This document shows, one piece after another, positions 11,649 to 24,120 of a DNA stretch of 64,000 bases. The notes beneath the pieces were generated by a model. That model saw nothing but the letters and a program-made list of their open reading frames with translations, did no database searches and was not told the origin of the DNA. This stretch comes from Distichodus sexfasciatus. Lineage: Eukaryota; Chordata; Actinopteri; Characiformes; Distichodontidae. The position numbers were made by a program, and so were the translations under genes. Each line of letters starts with the position of its first letter. Position 1 is the first letter of the stretch. The stretch spans positions 2,117,896-2,181,895 of the forward strand of contig JAVGVS010000001.1 in NCBI GenBank assembly GCA_032718565.1, written 5' to 3'.

Positions 11649-12379
11649 GCAGCCCTGGAACACATCCAACACTGTCTTACTCAGCGTGAATCCCTCTCTC
11701 CCCACCTCGTGTGTTGCTCGATCACGTTTTATTTATATGGAAATACTCTTCCCCACTAAAATGCTAATAAGAGTGAGGAGGGATAGACCGAGCGTTCAGA
11801 CGAAATGAAGGAAGAGTGAAGCGGCTCTGATGGCCTGTGCTGGAGTTTATGTCTCTATAAGAGAGCGCTCTCCCCTTCTCTCTCTCTCCCTCAACCCACT
11901 CCCCTTCCCTACCTTTTTTTTCTGTCTCTCTTTCTGTCTCTTTCTCTCTTGCTTAATGGCCTGATTCCAAATAGATGGAGTTTATTATGATTACCACTCG
12001 GCTCATTCAGTGCTGGAGGACGTTAATGCACTTCCTTCCTTCCTTTCTCGACCCCTCGTACGCCTCTCTCGCTTTCTCGCTCGCTTTCTCCCCCCTCTAT
12101 CTCCATGCCTTTTTCTTCTCACCTTAATGGCACTTCTTATATTCATTGTTTCTTTCTCTTAACTTTCACACTTCCATTAAAGAACGACCAATACAGACTT
12201 CTTAAAACCGATACCTGTTTTGATGATTCGCCGGTTTTATAGTCCACACCCGCCCCCCTCCGAAACATAATCTAAAGATTTAGGATAACATTGTGTAGTT
12301 ATTAAAGTTTCCCCACCAACACACACCTAAATATATTAACTTCAAATATATAAAAACACAAAAATCCAGCCGCGGCGCT

Positions 12380-12664
12380 TAGTGTTAATTTCATCAGACG
12401 AGACGAGACGAAATGTGTTCGTCAACGACCCTCTTTCCCACGACTAAGACGAGACGATGACGTTAAAATGTTTTAACGAAACTTGACTAAAATTCCTTGA
12501 GTTTTTGTTTGACTAAAACTAGACTAAAATGTTGAGACTTTTAGTCGACTAAAACATGACTAACAAAAACTGATATGTGAATGACTAAATATGACGAAGA
12601 CTAATAAGGAACTTTGACACAAGACTAAGACTAAATTAAAAAATGGGCGACAAAATTAACACTA
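12380..12664. mobile_element. Short hAT-like non-autonomous element
   Basis: Termini tagtgttaattt and aaattaacacta are perfect 12-bp inverted repeats. Flanks gcggcgct (12372-12379) and gtggcgtt (12665-12672) match at 6 of 8 positions, both differences being C-to-T in CpG context, as expected for an old 8-bp target duplication. The interior is rich in 'gactaaaa' and 'acgagacgag' motifs and has no frame. Confidence 0.75.
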
Positions 12665-12888
12665 GTGGCGTTGCACTCTTTTGGACAAACTCTTCTTGAC
12701 TCAATACATTTCTTTCTTAATCGTTATTTCTCAGCAGGTATAATCACTAAAACCAAATTATATGAAATAAGCTCGTATCGGTCAATAATATCGACACACT
12801 GATTTATCGATCATTTATCGTTGAGTAGCATCAGGTTGTGTACAATAATAAATCTGTTAGTATTGTGACCTCCTTGCCTTGCGCCTTG

Positions 12889-13124
12889 CGGTTGGTAGCG
12901 TAACGATTAGGGCGTTCGCCGGTTTGAATCCCGGGTCCGATAAAGGTACCATTAAGGTACTCATGAGCAAGATACCGTCCCCAAGCACTGCTCCCCGGGC
13001 GCTGCCCGTTTCAGCTGCCCACTGCTTCTTTACAGATGGGTTAAATGCAGAGTTCACATTTGGTTGTGGTGCACTGTGTGCTGTGCTGTTGTGTGTTCAC
13101 AATGACAATCACTCACTCACTCAC
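12889..13124 (+). repeat. Family A SINE
   Basis: ggttggtagcgtaacgatta head, cggtttgaatcccgggtc B box, full body and tail caatgacaatcactcactca. The segment before the B box is shortened. Confidence 0.88.
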
Positions 13125-14379
13125 GTGGTAACAGCTTAGCGTGCATGTAGCTGAAACGCAAAGCTTGGCTGGACTCTGAGTGGTGGTAATTAATCAGCAT
13201 TGTGTTGCTCCGCCTGCTGCGGTGGGAGAGGCTGTGGGTTACGTGATTTATGACGTGCTCCGCGTTCTTCCTCCTGCTTCTCCACGCTCATCAGGGGTAG
13301 GGGCGGATCTGAAGCACGGCATTCCTGCGGTGTCGGGTGAAGCGTGGTCGTTACATAGCTGGTATTTATGAGGTGTGTATGTGTGTGAGTGTGTTTGGGA
13401 CCGATGGGATGCGGTGGGGTTGGGGGTCCCCAGGCCTTTTGTCTAACATCGTCACACACAGCGGAAGCTTGATGTCCTCCGATGAGGCGACTTCAGCCGG
13501 ACACGGGCCGTCTGTTACGCGTCCAGACGGATAACGGCCCGGAACTCGCCTGTCTCCCTTCCCATCCCCGAGGGGCTCAGGAAGCTTCCTGTACCGAAAA
13601 GCGGACAGCGGAACGCTGACGATGAAGCACACACGCAGACACACATTCTCCCGCTTCTCCACCAGTGTACCGGAACATTCCCAAACAGAGAGGCTTCCTC
13701 CCAGTGTAACCCGACTCAGCTTCCCCTCGCTCCGTCGCTCTCTCTCTCTCTCTTTCTCTGCGTCTTTTGTCTCTCTTGTCTTTCTTCTTTTGTCCCTCTG
13801 TTGTTGTCGTTTTGGTGTCTATTGTGGTGTTGAGCGCACGTTATGCCGTTGCTTGTTTTGCAGCCTCCTTGCTACCCTGAGGTTTTCCCGCACCTGCGGC
13901 CGTCCCTTCCTCCCTCCCTCCCTCCCCTGCTCTTCTTTCCTTTTTTCCCCTCTCTCACTCCCTCGTTTCCTTTATTTCCCACTTCATCTCCTGTTCCTGT
14001 GAGTGTTCGATTGCGTTGCTGAGCAGTCCGTCTGCCTTGTGTTTTTGTAGTATTTAAGCAGTTTTTTGGCCTTAACTTTAACCTTAATATTGAAAGCTTT
14101 TTCAAATGTTAATATTTGGACTCTTCATTTTTGAATCAGAAATTTTGTTTCTCTGCAGTATTTTTTTTTTTCCTTAAAATAGATTTATGGTCAGTTGGAA
14201 ATGAATGTCTCACACACACTGACACAAGCGCTGACTCACACAACCACTGATGCACGCACACACACACTGACACACACCAGGACTGACACAGATGCACAAC
14301 AACACTCAAGCACATACACACAAATAAACACAAGCACAGACACATACCCTAAAATGTATATAACTTCACCTGCAGGTCA

Positions 14380-14873
14380 GCGATTCGATTTCATACGATT
14401 TCTCGATGCATCAAGATGTATTTCATAAATATTTAAATCGCATTACATGCAGATCAGACAAGGATCACAGATCGGGGAGCCGTAGTTACTACGGGGCTGT
14501 TCTTTTTAACTAGAATTTTAATGCCACCAAATCACCAAACAGTGTCATCATAATATAATGCAGGACTTTTCAACTGCTTCGGTCCCAAGGACCACCACTC
14601 AGACTAAGCAGTACAAGTTCAGGGGATAATATTTTTTTCTATTACTGGTTGCATTATTCATAAAGATGAACAAAGCATCTGGAAATGTTTTGGAAAATAA
14701 AAAAATGAAATAATTTTTTAAAAAGTGATTGCAGTAGTGAAACTGGATTGCGTGTCACGGACCACCTGCAGTGCCGTGAGTTGGCAACCACGATGTAATC
14801 GATTATGGCCTGCCACTGCATCGATGCAGAATCGTCCACATCTGCATCGTGATGCATCGTTTGCGGTGGACTA
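14380..14873 (+). mobile_element. hAT-type element, copy of the 9442 family, left end lost
   Basis: Shares with the 9442 element 'tctcgatgcatcaagatg', 'ggaccaccactcagactaag' and 'ctgcatcgatgcagaatcgt' in the same order and orientation. No SINE at the position of the 9661 insertion. The left terminus and target duplication are not recognisable. Confidence 0.75.
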
Positions 14874-16181
14874 AGCATTGGACCATGAAGTATTAATCTC
14901 CAGTAAAATGCTGTAGTTGTGTGTAGCTTTTTGCACATGTTCTCGGCCCAGTGTTGGCAGCACGTTTGGAGGAAGGATGTGGTGAAAGTGAGACAGAGGA
15001 AGAATAAAGAATTAATAACTAGAGTGAACATGCAGTGGAAAAAGACAGGCGTGTGAGCCGGGCAGTGTGAGGTCTGTGTGATTGCTTTGTCAGGTGTTTC
15101 TTCTTTTTCCAGCTCCGCGTTGCGACTCGGTCCTGTTGTCTGCCACTCTTTCATGTGGTTCAGCCAGGCCTGGCCAAGAGGAAGAAAGCTCAGATGTTGA
15201 GCGTGTTTTTAAATAACAGCCGGGTTCCTCCACTTCCCCTTAGATCTCATGACAAAGAACCAAAAAAAGCACTGAAAGACGAGAACCGTAAGGTCCCAAC
15301 TCTGCCTCCTTCTCTCTCCCACCACATATCTGGGAGCTTTGCTATCATCTTTTCCTCCCTCTGTTATGGTCTCACATCATTCGCGATCCGCTTTCTAGAT
15401 TCACCGTGAACTGTGAGCCTCTTCCAGATAAGAGCCGAGTCTCGTATCCGTTGGCCGGCGTCTCTTAACGCTGTTGGAGAGTTTCCAGGGCGTGGAAGCA
15501 CTCCGGCATTCCGTCCGGGCGGCTGCTATTGCTGGATTTCCCTGGAGCGCTAATTAAAGATGGCTGTTGTTTTCCACGAGGCCCGGTGCTGTTGTTGTTG
15601 TGCTGGTGGTCATGGTGTGAGCGCCGTTGCCTCTTTTCCCAAATCCCGTCGGTCATCTCCCAGGGGCTCTGGCACGGTCACTGGCCTGCACTGCACCGCT
15701 CTCTCTGGGAAAGAGGGTGTTTTCCTCCTGTCTTGGTGGCGAAATTATCTCTGAGGACTCACTGGTCTGTGGAAAGGGACACACACACACACACACACAC
15801 TCAGAGTGCAGAATTAATGAGCTTGGTTAAAGTGAAAAATCTAGAGACAAGGCGTCTATATGGAATGTGTGTGTTCACTAACGACTCTACTGACAACATT
15901 AATGATGGATTTTCCTGTAGAGAATATTAATATGCTTCAGCTTATACCTTTAATTATGCAGATCAGTTGTTCATTGGAATGTTGTTTCCTTTAGCACTAG
16001 CATGATGTTAGTTGTACAGCACAAATATATGTAATTAAACTTATTGGAAAATGCTAATAATTAGATCTCGGCAAGCCCTGTGTCCTCCGTATAGCTCCAC
16101 TGCTGTTGCTCTGGCTATTTAAACTTTACAACGTGAATAAATCACCTTTTTGTTTTATTATTTATCTTACAATTATAATTT

Positions 16182-16462
16182 TGTCAACATTTACAGCATT
16201 TAGCAGACATTTACATTTACAGCATTTAGCAGACATTTACATTTACAGCGTTAAGCAGACATTTACATTTACAGCATTTAGCAGGCGCTTTTTATCCAGA
16301 GCGACGTACATTTCCTAATTTCAGGGACAGTTCCCCTGAGAGCAACGTAGGGTTAAGGGTCTTGCTCAGGGATCCGATGTTGGTAACGCCAGAGGTTGGA
16401 TTCGAACCCACAACCTCACGGTCCAAAGGCGAGTGTCCTACCACTAGGCCACCAACACTTCC
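16182..16462 (-). repeat. Family B SINE with expanded tail
   Basis: Head complement ctaccactaggccaccaaca and B box complement ggattcgaacccacaacctc at the right. At the left, the tail 'catttacagcatttagcaga' is tandemly repeated four times (16190-16280) at about 33-bp spacing, where a normal copy has one. Confidence 0.9.
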
Positions 16463-16474
16463 ATCACTTCCACA

Positions 16475-17035
16475 ACATCACTTCATATCAATTCACAAAA
16501 AAACAACTAAAATATAATTTGAGGTTTTTATTCCTGACCTCAACCAGACATGTAAATATAAAGCACTCGTCTCATTAAATGCGAATAGAACTTCTGTTCA
16601 AGGAAATCGAACGGTAGTGATTATTTGACATTGTGAACACAGCACAGCACACCGGGCACCACAGTGAAGTGTGACTTCTGCATTTGACCCAATCGTGAAG
16701 GAGCAGTGGGCAGCAGCCGGGGAGCAGTGCTTGGGGACGGTACCTTGCTCATGAGTACCTCAGTGGTAACTTTACCGGTCCAGGATTCCAACCAGCGACC
16801 TTCCGATCATGAGGTGATCTCCCTAAGCGTTACGCTACCAGCTGGCCTAATATGAAGTGAGGTTACTATATGTATAACGTCTGATTTGTGTTTTGATTTT
16901 GTATTGATGTTATGGGCTCATTGATCATTTAACTGATGTATCGGCGATGAAGGAAGACGGTGATAAGTAGAGGTATATTGATATATGGATCTCCACTGAT
17001 TAATCAATCTCCAATGATATATCGTCACACCTCTA
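16475..17035. mobile_element. Decayed dispersed element interrupted by a family A SINE
   Basis: Shares 'ttttattcctgacctcaacc'-type sequence with 3600-3640 and 'ttgatgttatggg..catt' with 35840-35880, and ends 'atatatcgtcacacctctaa'. The SINE at 16616-16847 splits it. Boundaries are approximate. Confidence 0.5.
16616..16847 (-). repeat. Family A SINE nested in a decayed element
   Basis: Tail (tgattatttgacattgtgaac) at the left; tRNA-like head, complement of ttacgctaccagctggcc, at the right. It interrupts the element at 16475-17035. Confidence 0.88.
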
Positions 17036-17553
17036 AATGATATCATGATCTTTCTTGACCGCTCGGTGCAACCCAGATGTGCACCAGACAAAGGCTAAAC
17101 TGCGTTGTGTGTTTGGCCGTCTGTATCTACTGGAACTAAAAGTCCAGCTGTTTCAGCACTCACTATGTAGAGCGTCAGCGGTTTGGGGTTTGAAATTTAT
17201 TCCAGATGTGGGGATTTTGACTCGTTTCAGTCAGCAAACCAAGTCTTGGGTTGGGGAAAGCAGCAGTATTAAGTTGCCTCTAATCTGCCCCGGGTAACAT
17301 GAAGAGTGATGTCATGGCGATGGTAGCACGGGGTCACCGGGTCACCCGGAGGCCTCACGTTATGATTCTAATGTCACAAAGCTCCTGTGTTGGCTCATGG
17401 CGCTGAGGGATTTGTGAGAAGGAACACGCTGGACTAGAGGGCAGGTGAAATTCGTCATTAGAGCGGTGTAATTAAGGCTCGATGGTGCTCATTAAAATGC
17501 TTTAAAGGGTTTTATTGAGGTGCCAGTGGCTGTAGTGTAGCCCAGCTCGGTGT

Positions 17554-17792
17554 GTGACTGTCATTGTGAACACAGCACAGCACACAGTGCACCACAACGA
17601 AATGTGACCTCTGCATTTGACCCATCCCTGAAAGACCAGTGGGCAGCCTTTTGGCAACGCCCGGGGAGCAATACTTGGGGACCGGCGTTTTGCTCATGAG
17701 TACCTCAGTGGTACCTTTACCCGTCCGGGACTTGAACGGGCAACATTGTAATCACAGGGACAACTCACTGACCGTTACGCTGCCAGCTGCCC
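17554..17792 (-). repeat. Family A SINE
   Basis: Complete from tail gtcattgtgaacacagcaca to head complement gttacgctgccagctgccc. One of two same-orientation copies within 600 bp. Confidence 0.88.
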
Positions 17793-17944
17793 AGCTGTGT
17801 GTATGTTGGAAGGCTTTAAGGTGGTTGGGAATTGAATCAAAATCCCGAAAGGGGAAAATGAGTGCTAATAGTATTTCTATTGCTAATAGTATTAGGGTTA
17901 GCGTTGCAGTTGCTTTATTATTATAACCATTTAAAGTGAAAATT

Positions 17945-18129
17945 TGATTTGTCATTGTGAACACAGCACAGCACACAGTGCACCACAGCGAAAAAGAGAA
18001 CCTACATTTGACCCATCCGTGAAGGAGTTGGTACCTTGCTCATGAGTACCTCAGTGGTAACTTAACTGGTCCGGGATTCGAATTGGCGACCTTTTGGTCA
18101 CAAGGCAACCGCCCAACCGTTACGCCTAG
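17945..18129 (-). repeat. Family A SINE, internal deletion
   Basis: Tail and head are both present, but the 'gcagtgggcag...cttggggacg' body segment is missing after cgtgaaggagt, giving 185 bp rather than about 240. Confidence 0.85.
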
Positions 18130-18254
18130 ACACAACTGTGTGAGAGCGAGAGATATCTAGTCAAGACAGAAACAGTTTATTAATGATGCTTTAGACAAAA
18201 ACACCACGCTTTAATGAAAACAGATCTCAACAAACTCCCAGTTAGCATCGGATT

Positions 18255-18260
18255 CCCTCT

Positions 18261-18303
<43 letters not shown>

Positions 18304-18318
18304 TCTCTTTCTCTCTCA
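18255..18318. repeat. CT microsatellite
   Basis: tctctctctctctctctctc flanked by tttctctttctct variants. Confidence 0.9.
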
Positions 18319-19450
18319 GCCCAATGGGGGTAATTAAACTGGCACATTTCACTGATGAAGCCTCACATAGCAGGAGGAAGTGTGTGTGTGTGTTGGTGGG
18401 AGATGGCGCGCTCATAGGTGTGTGACATGGGGAAGCTGCTTCTTTCCCTCACTGCTGTAACTGTAACGCCGTCTGTTATTTATGTCGATTCCGCCTTAAA
18501 TCTCTTCGCCTGCCTCGGGCCTGATCGTGCACATGCTCCGTTTCTGGAGATCGTCACTCCGTACTGCAGCACGTCTCTTCATTTTTTAGTACAAACGGTT
18601 CAGCTCTTACTGCTCTAGTCTTACTCTCTGAAACTAACTAGAGAATTTCTTGCCAGGATGCATGTCTCTCCTAATGTCTAATGAGGATGGTTTTGAGTGA
18701 TGGATTAAACCATGCGGAACTAATATCACAGATGTAGGGTGATAGTTTAACATTCGTGAACTGATGTCCTGAAGTGGATCTGGAGAAAACTTTGTACTCC
18801 TAATTGTAGTAATCTTGCCCTTCTCGATTATTTTGATTATTTTTGAAATTATGTTCATTCTGATGAATATCCATTAAGCTTGCAGTGTGTCTTCATGTAG
18901 TGTCCCTTTAATAACATGCTACTGCCAAGTCCCGTCTGTGGCTACCTCTGTGTTGCCTTCAGTTATTTTAAAATCACAAGATATGCATTAGAAAAATAAT
19001 ATCCCAGCTGTAAAAGATGAACATTTTCACTACAGGTCGACCAATATTGGTTTTTCAGGGCAGATATCGATATCGATTATTGCAAGTTAACTGAGCCGAT
19101 AACTGATATCTAACAAAACAGAAAATCTCTGAGATCAAATTTTCTAAACTCTCCTCTCCTCCTTCTCGGAGCTTCATGCTGCACTCGTGTGTGAGCGTGG
19201 TGTGAGTGACAACAAGGCTTCAGCGTTGATTGGCTGCTACACGTGTGGCGTACAGCCAATCAGAGACTGTTGTGGGCGGGATGTTAAATGAAGCAGCGAA
19301 TCGAGAGCGATCGGAACAGAGAGAAGAGATTGCAGTGGAGCCACGGTAGCGCACCTTGTAATTACTTAATATCGGCTATGGTCAATATTAAACACTGATA
19401 ACAATAATTGGCCAGATGCCTAATATCGGCTCCCGATAATCAACTTTATT

Positions 19451-19698
19451 AGGCAGTTGATGTCGTAATGGTTAAAGAGTTGGCCCAAAGGGTCAAAGGG
19501 TTGCCGGTTGCCGGTTCAAGTCCCAGACCAGTGAAGGTCCCACTGACGTACAGTGAGCAAGGTACTGTCCCCAAGCACTGCTCCAAGGGGGCTGCCAAAA
19601 AAAAGCTGCCCACTGCTCTTGCACGGATGGGTCAAATGCAGAGATGACATTTCTGTGTGGTGTGGTGTGTTCACAATAACAAATAATTACTCACTTAA
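19451..19698 (+). repeat. Family A SINE
   Basis: aggcagttgatgtcgtaatg head, a duplicated ttgccggttgccggttcaag at the B box, and tail acaataacaaataattactc. An A-rich patch (ccaaaaaaaagc) is inserted in the body. Confidence 0.87.
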
Positions 19699-21618
19699 AT
19701 TATGAAGGGAAGCTAACAAAATATCGGAAAAAAATAAGATGTTTAAAAATTGTTCATGAATTATAATCGAGCCAGAAAATTCTATGAATTAAGAACTTTG
19801 ACTTGATGAACCTGGGAGGTTTTAAACCAAACTGAATTTGGATATTACAGCTAAGGTTAGATTTTAAAGTGTAAGTACATATTTTTTACTTTTATTCAAC
19901 AATAAAATCTTATTGTAAAGAACTCGCAGTTGAAACCTCACAGTTGAAATCCTGGCTTGCTGTAGCTACCTTCAGAACCAAGCAGACGAGTGACCTCCAG
20001 CTTTGTCAGATGGAAGTCTTAACCAGAAGTTTGCTCTCCCCATTTATAATCTACCCCAGATTTAAGGTCTTTTTACACGTGTGCGGATACTTTTTTTTAT
20101 ATATATATATGTTTGGGCCCTTAGATCAGTGATTGTCTTACCTGGTTAATTGAACAGGTAAAATAAAATCCTGACTTGATAATGACTTGCTAAAGCTAGA
20201 TTTCCCACCTCCGGTGAAGTTCCCGTTTAAAACAAGAGTAGAAGACACTTTCTGACCGGTGGAGGTTCACTCCGGGTTTATGTCAGACCGAGAGCAGTCC
20301 TTTTGACGCTCAGTTTAGAGAGAGAAACGTTAGCAGGATCACATGTAGTGATGTTTCTGACACGGTAATGAAGGGACAATGCACATGTTAAAGCCTACGG
20401 ATGGAGACGTGGAAATTACATGGTTCACCAGAGCCATTAACATGTCACTGTCTGGACTAACAGTTGCTCTACTCTTACTCCCATGTCTTTTATTTTATTT
20501 TATTTTTTTTATCCCGTTCACCGGTTTGTCAAGGCCTACAGTGTTAAAAGCGGAGGTGCTCAGTCTCTTTCCAGAATTGTATGCGTTTACTTTGATATTG
20601 TTAATTTTTCTTCTCTTTCTAGTGCCGTTTCTGTATCAAGACGAGCCTTTTTAACCAACTCCACTTTTCTTCTTCTTTAAATATATTCGAGCTAAGAACG
20701 TGATGGCAAAATTTGTAAGTTGGTGAACTCTGGCTTTAATCCCAGCTGCTTTTGTGTAGAGACATCCATCACAGGTGATTTTATTCACGCGCCCCTTTAC
20801 TCCTGCTTCCTTTTGTGCTTTTATTTGTTCTTCTTTCCCAGGTCGTCTCACGCTTGTCGCAGTTTTTCTTCCCTCTTGTCTTCCCTCCTTTATTTCTCGT
20901 CATCCCTCTTGCTCTCTCGTGCTCCCTTCTGCCCTCCCTCGCTCCCTCCCTCCAGCGGAGACGGTGACAGCCAGACGTCTGCCCCGCGTGCCCCCCCCTC
21001 CCCCCTTCACCCGCCTGCCAGCGCGCCAGCTTGTCAGTAATAAGCGTGTGGGGCTGAGAAATGACAGGGTTGCAGCTCACTAATGCACTCTGAGCTGCTA
21101 CCTCCCTCACACTGCTGGAGGGAGGGGGAGAGAGAGAGAGAATGAGAAAGAGAAAGGAAAGGTTGTGGTAATAGGTCTGAGTAATTGTTCAGATTGTCAC
21201 TTGGCCTTTATGGGAGAAGTAAGTGGGCAAAAAAAGGGGCCTGTGGCACTCCTTCTCCCGTCGCCCGAGCACCATGCCAGTCTTTAAAAAAGGGGTGAAA
21301 GAGTCTCCGCAGAGAGCATTTAAATAGCGGCTGATTGAATGGAGGAGCCACTCTGCACCCGGCTTTCACTGGCCATTGTTTCACATGAATTTATACTTAA
21401 TCTGTCGGTTTTAATAAGTACGTCTTAATCAGTGTTTTTATTTAAACGGCTTTTAACTTTGAAGGCATTCATGTACGCCTTAATCGCTCATTTGGATAAT
21501 TAGCCACTTTTCTTTTGTGAATATTGTTCTTTGTTGCTGTTTTGTTTCTTTATTTTGTTGTGCACAATAGTCACTTTCTATTACACTCCAGTATCACTCC
21601 TGAAGTCTTCATCGGTGG

Positions 21619-22061
21619 TGCTGATGGTGGTCTGTAGGTGCGATACTCGCCTAAGGACCCTGAGGTTGTAGGTTCAAATCCAGCTCTACCTCCAGAACTA
21701 GCGCTGCAGAGTCCCAGAGCCAGATCATTTACCCTCCCAGGAGACTGTCCTTGTAATTAAGAAGTGGGGCAGTTGGTGGCGTAACGGTAGGACGTTCGCC
21801 TCGTGATCAGAAGGTCGCAGGTTCGAATCCAAGACTGTTGAAGTTAACGCTGAGGTACTCATGAGCAAGGTACCGTCCCCAAGCACTGCTCCCTGGGCAC
21901 TGCCCTTGTTAGCTGCTCCTTCACTGATGGGTCAAATGCAGAGGTTGTGGTGCACCGTGTGCTGTGCTGTGGTGTGTTCACAATGACAAATAATCACTCA
22001 CTTTCACTTTCAAATGGACGTCACTCTGGATGAGAGCGTCTGATAAATACTATAAATATAT
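21619..22061 (+). repeat. Family B SINE split by a family A SINE
   Basis: Left part 21619-21765 has ggttgtaggttcaaatccag and ggagactgtccttgtaatta. Right part 22012-22061 resumes at aaatggacgtcactctggat and ends tgataaatactataaatata. Confidence 0.88.
21766..22011 (+). repeat. Family A SINE nested in a family B SINE
   Basis: One of the best-preserved copies: ggggcagttggtggcgtaac, B box gcaggttcgaatcc, tail aaataatcactcactttcac. It splits a family B SINE (21619-21765 and 22012-22061). Confidence 0.93.
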
Positions 22062-23490
22062 AGGGATGTTTCGTGACTGGTTTTTAGACCTTTAAGACTT
22101 ATTTTCTTTTGGTTTGATTACAGTTGATTCCTCAGCAAATGCTGAAAGCTGAGATTATTTCTACAGCACGCAGCACAGTTATTGGGGATGATATTGAATG
22201 CTGACAGAAAGATTTAATTTATTGAATAAATAAATCCTAGTGGGTTTACTAATGCTGCCTCCGGCTTTCTCTAACCCGTCAAGATTTGAGAATGTAGTAA
22301 AAATCTTTTGATATCACCATTTAGAACCTCTCAACCTATTTTCATTCATAGCGGTTAATGGTGTGAGCCAGAACCAGGGCTTAACATTAACCTGTTTTAC
22401 AGATTTTTATGCTTTTGGTATCATTATAGGTAACACTTGTGAGATTACTGTGGAATCAGCGTACATGTTACTGGGTCGAGATGCAACACAGCAGGACATG
22501 AAAAAAAAATCATGTTTGCCCAAAAAACCCATATCTGTGTAATCTGCGGAGTCTCTGCTTTCATATGATATACGGTCTGCATAGTTAGCCGTAGTAGTAT
22601 AGATTCTACAGCCATATTTCTGCCACGTAGACCTACGCAGTGGTTTTGTTCTTTGTTTATTTATGTGTTTGGCGTTAGAATTGTGTTATGTTTAGGTGGA
22701 ATTTGTTGTTTGACATTTTTAGACGAGATTCTATCGGTGATGTTGATGTACCGCATGCATATGTTTGTTTACGTTTACCCACTATTTAAAGCCTTCCCGT
22801 TCTACCCCGGTACCGGGGGCAAGCGGGCTCAAGCAGTTAAAAACTATTTGTTAATGTAAAGATGTAAAGATTTTAACCACGTGTCTCCGCCCTGTCTAAC
22901 AAGAAAAGACTTTTTAAAATGATTGTTCAGCACTTATGACAGCGAGAGCTTGCAATAATTGTGATATTGATTCGGACTTAAGTTGCTCAGTTGCAGTTTA
23001 AGTAAATGTTAGTCGCTGTAGACACTTATTCAGTCACAACATAACAACGTGGCCTCAGTTCTAACAGTAAACCAAAAGGTACAGAATGCCAATGTAGAAG
23101 AGACTATAAGTACAAACTCTGCTACAAGAGTAATACAGTATGTAAACAGGTATGGTAGTCATCTTTAACAGCATAGGATCTTTACAGACATCGCATCAAC
23201 AGACTATGTTCTATGCTCTTTATGTTTTATGAAGAGAACATAAATAGACGTGTAGTGTGTTATATACGCATGTAGCTTGTATATGTGTTACACAACAGTA
23301 ATTCAGTGGATTAAAGATGCAAACTATAAAATGTGTGCATGTGTGTTAGGAGCCGACTGATGTGTTTTTCAGGGTTGATACCAATTATCACTAATTAAAA
23401 AGAGTGATAACTGATATTTTGAACCAGTGTGTCTCCTGTAAACAAACGCCGATAACCATAAAAAGGCGAAATATTGACATTGATAATTGG

Positions 23491-24019
23491 TAGCGATGCA
23501 CGATAATATCGGACTCAGCCGATTATTGCTTTTTGTAAAAGTCATCGGCATCGGATCCGTGCTTAGATTCGCTCGATATTCTCAGCCGTTTTTTTATGAC
23601 GCATTTATTGTACGTTGGAAAGGTAGCCCTTGTATCAGGCATGTCCCAAGTCTGAGGTCAGATTTTATTTGGCCCACGCCTTCTGTCTTAAAATGGATGG
23701 CGTTATTTTGTGCCAAAATTCTGATTACGCAGTGGACGGTTCGCGATTAAAATCTCGTCTTTTCGCGCTCAACTCTGCCTTAATGCGCAAAAGTAACTAA
23801 ATTGCGTGTCCTGAGCCACGTTCTACTGCACTTAATAGCGTGGTAGACAAGTCACTCTTGCCTATATGGTAGTGTGCATCTCAGGAAATAGTCAGGGTTG
23901 TACTTTAACGGCTCTCTGCACACTAGGTAGTGCACATGGAGTGTCACACGCGCGCTATTTGACTTGGTTCACCGCATAGAGCGGGAAGCATGAAAATTAT
24001 CGGACATCGGGCATCCCTA
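23491..24019. mobile_element. hAT-type non-autonomous element
   Basis: Begins tagcgatgcacgataatatc and ends tatcggacatcgggcatccc ta, imperfect inverted repeats. Flanked by a perfect 8-bp duplication ataattgg (23483-23490 and 24020-24027). A frame crossing it (23487-23750) is fortuitous. It interrupts an older repeat (from about 23348). Confidence 0.92.
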
Positions 24020-24081
24020 ATAATTGGTGAGCGTTTAGCGTGTATGCATTTGGAAGTAAAAAGTAAGAAGTCACTCACAAG

Positions 24082-24120
24082 CAAGTCCCTCTGGATAAGA
24101 GTGTGTACTGCTGTAAATGT
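24082..24120 (+). repeat. Family B SINE, 3' fragment
   Basis: caagtccctctggataagag then tgtgtactgctgtaaatgtg. Only the last ~40 bp. Confidence 0.6.
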
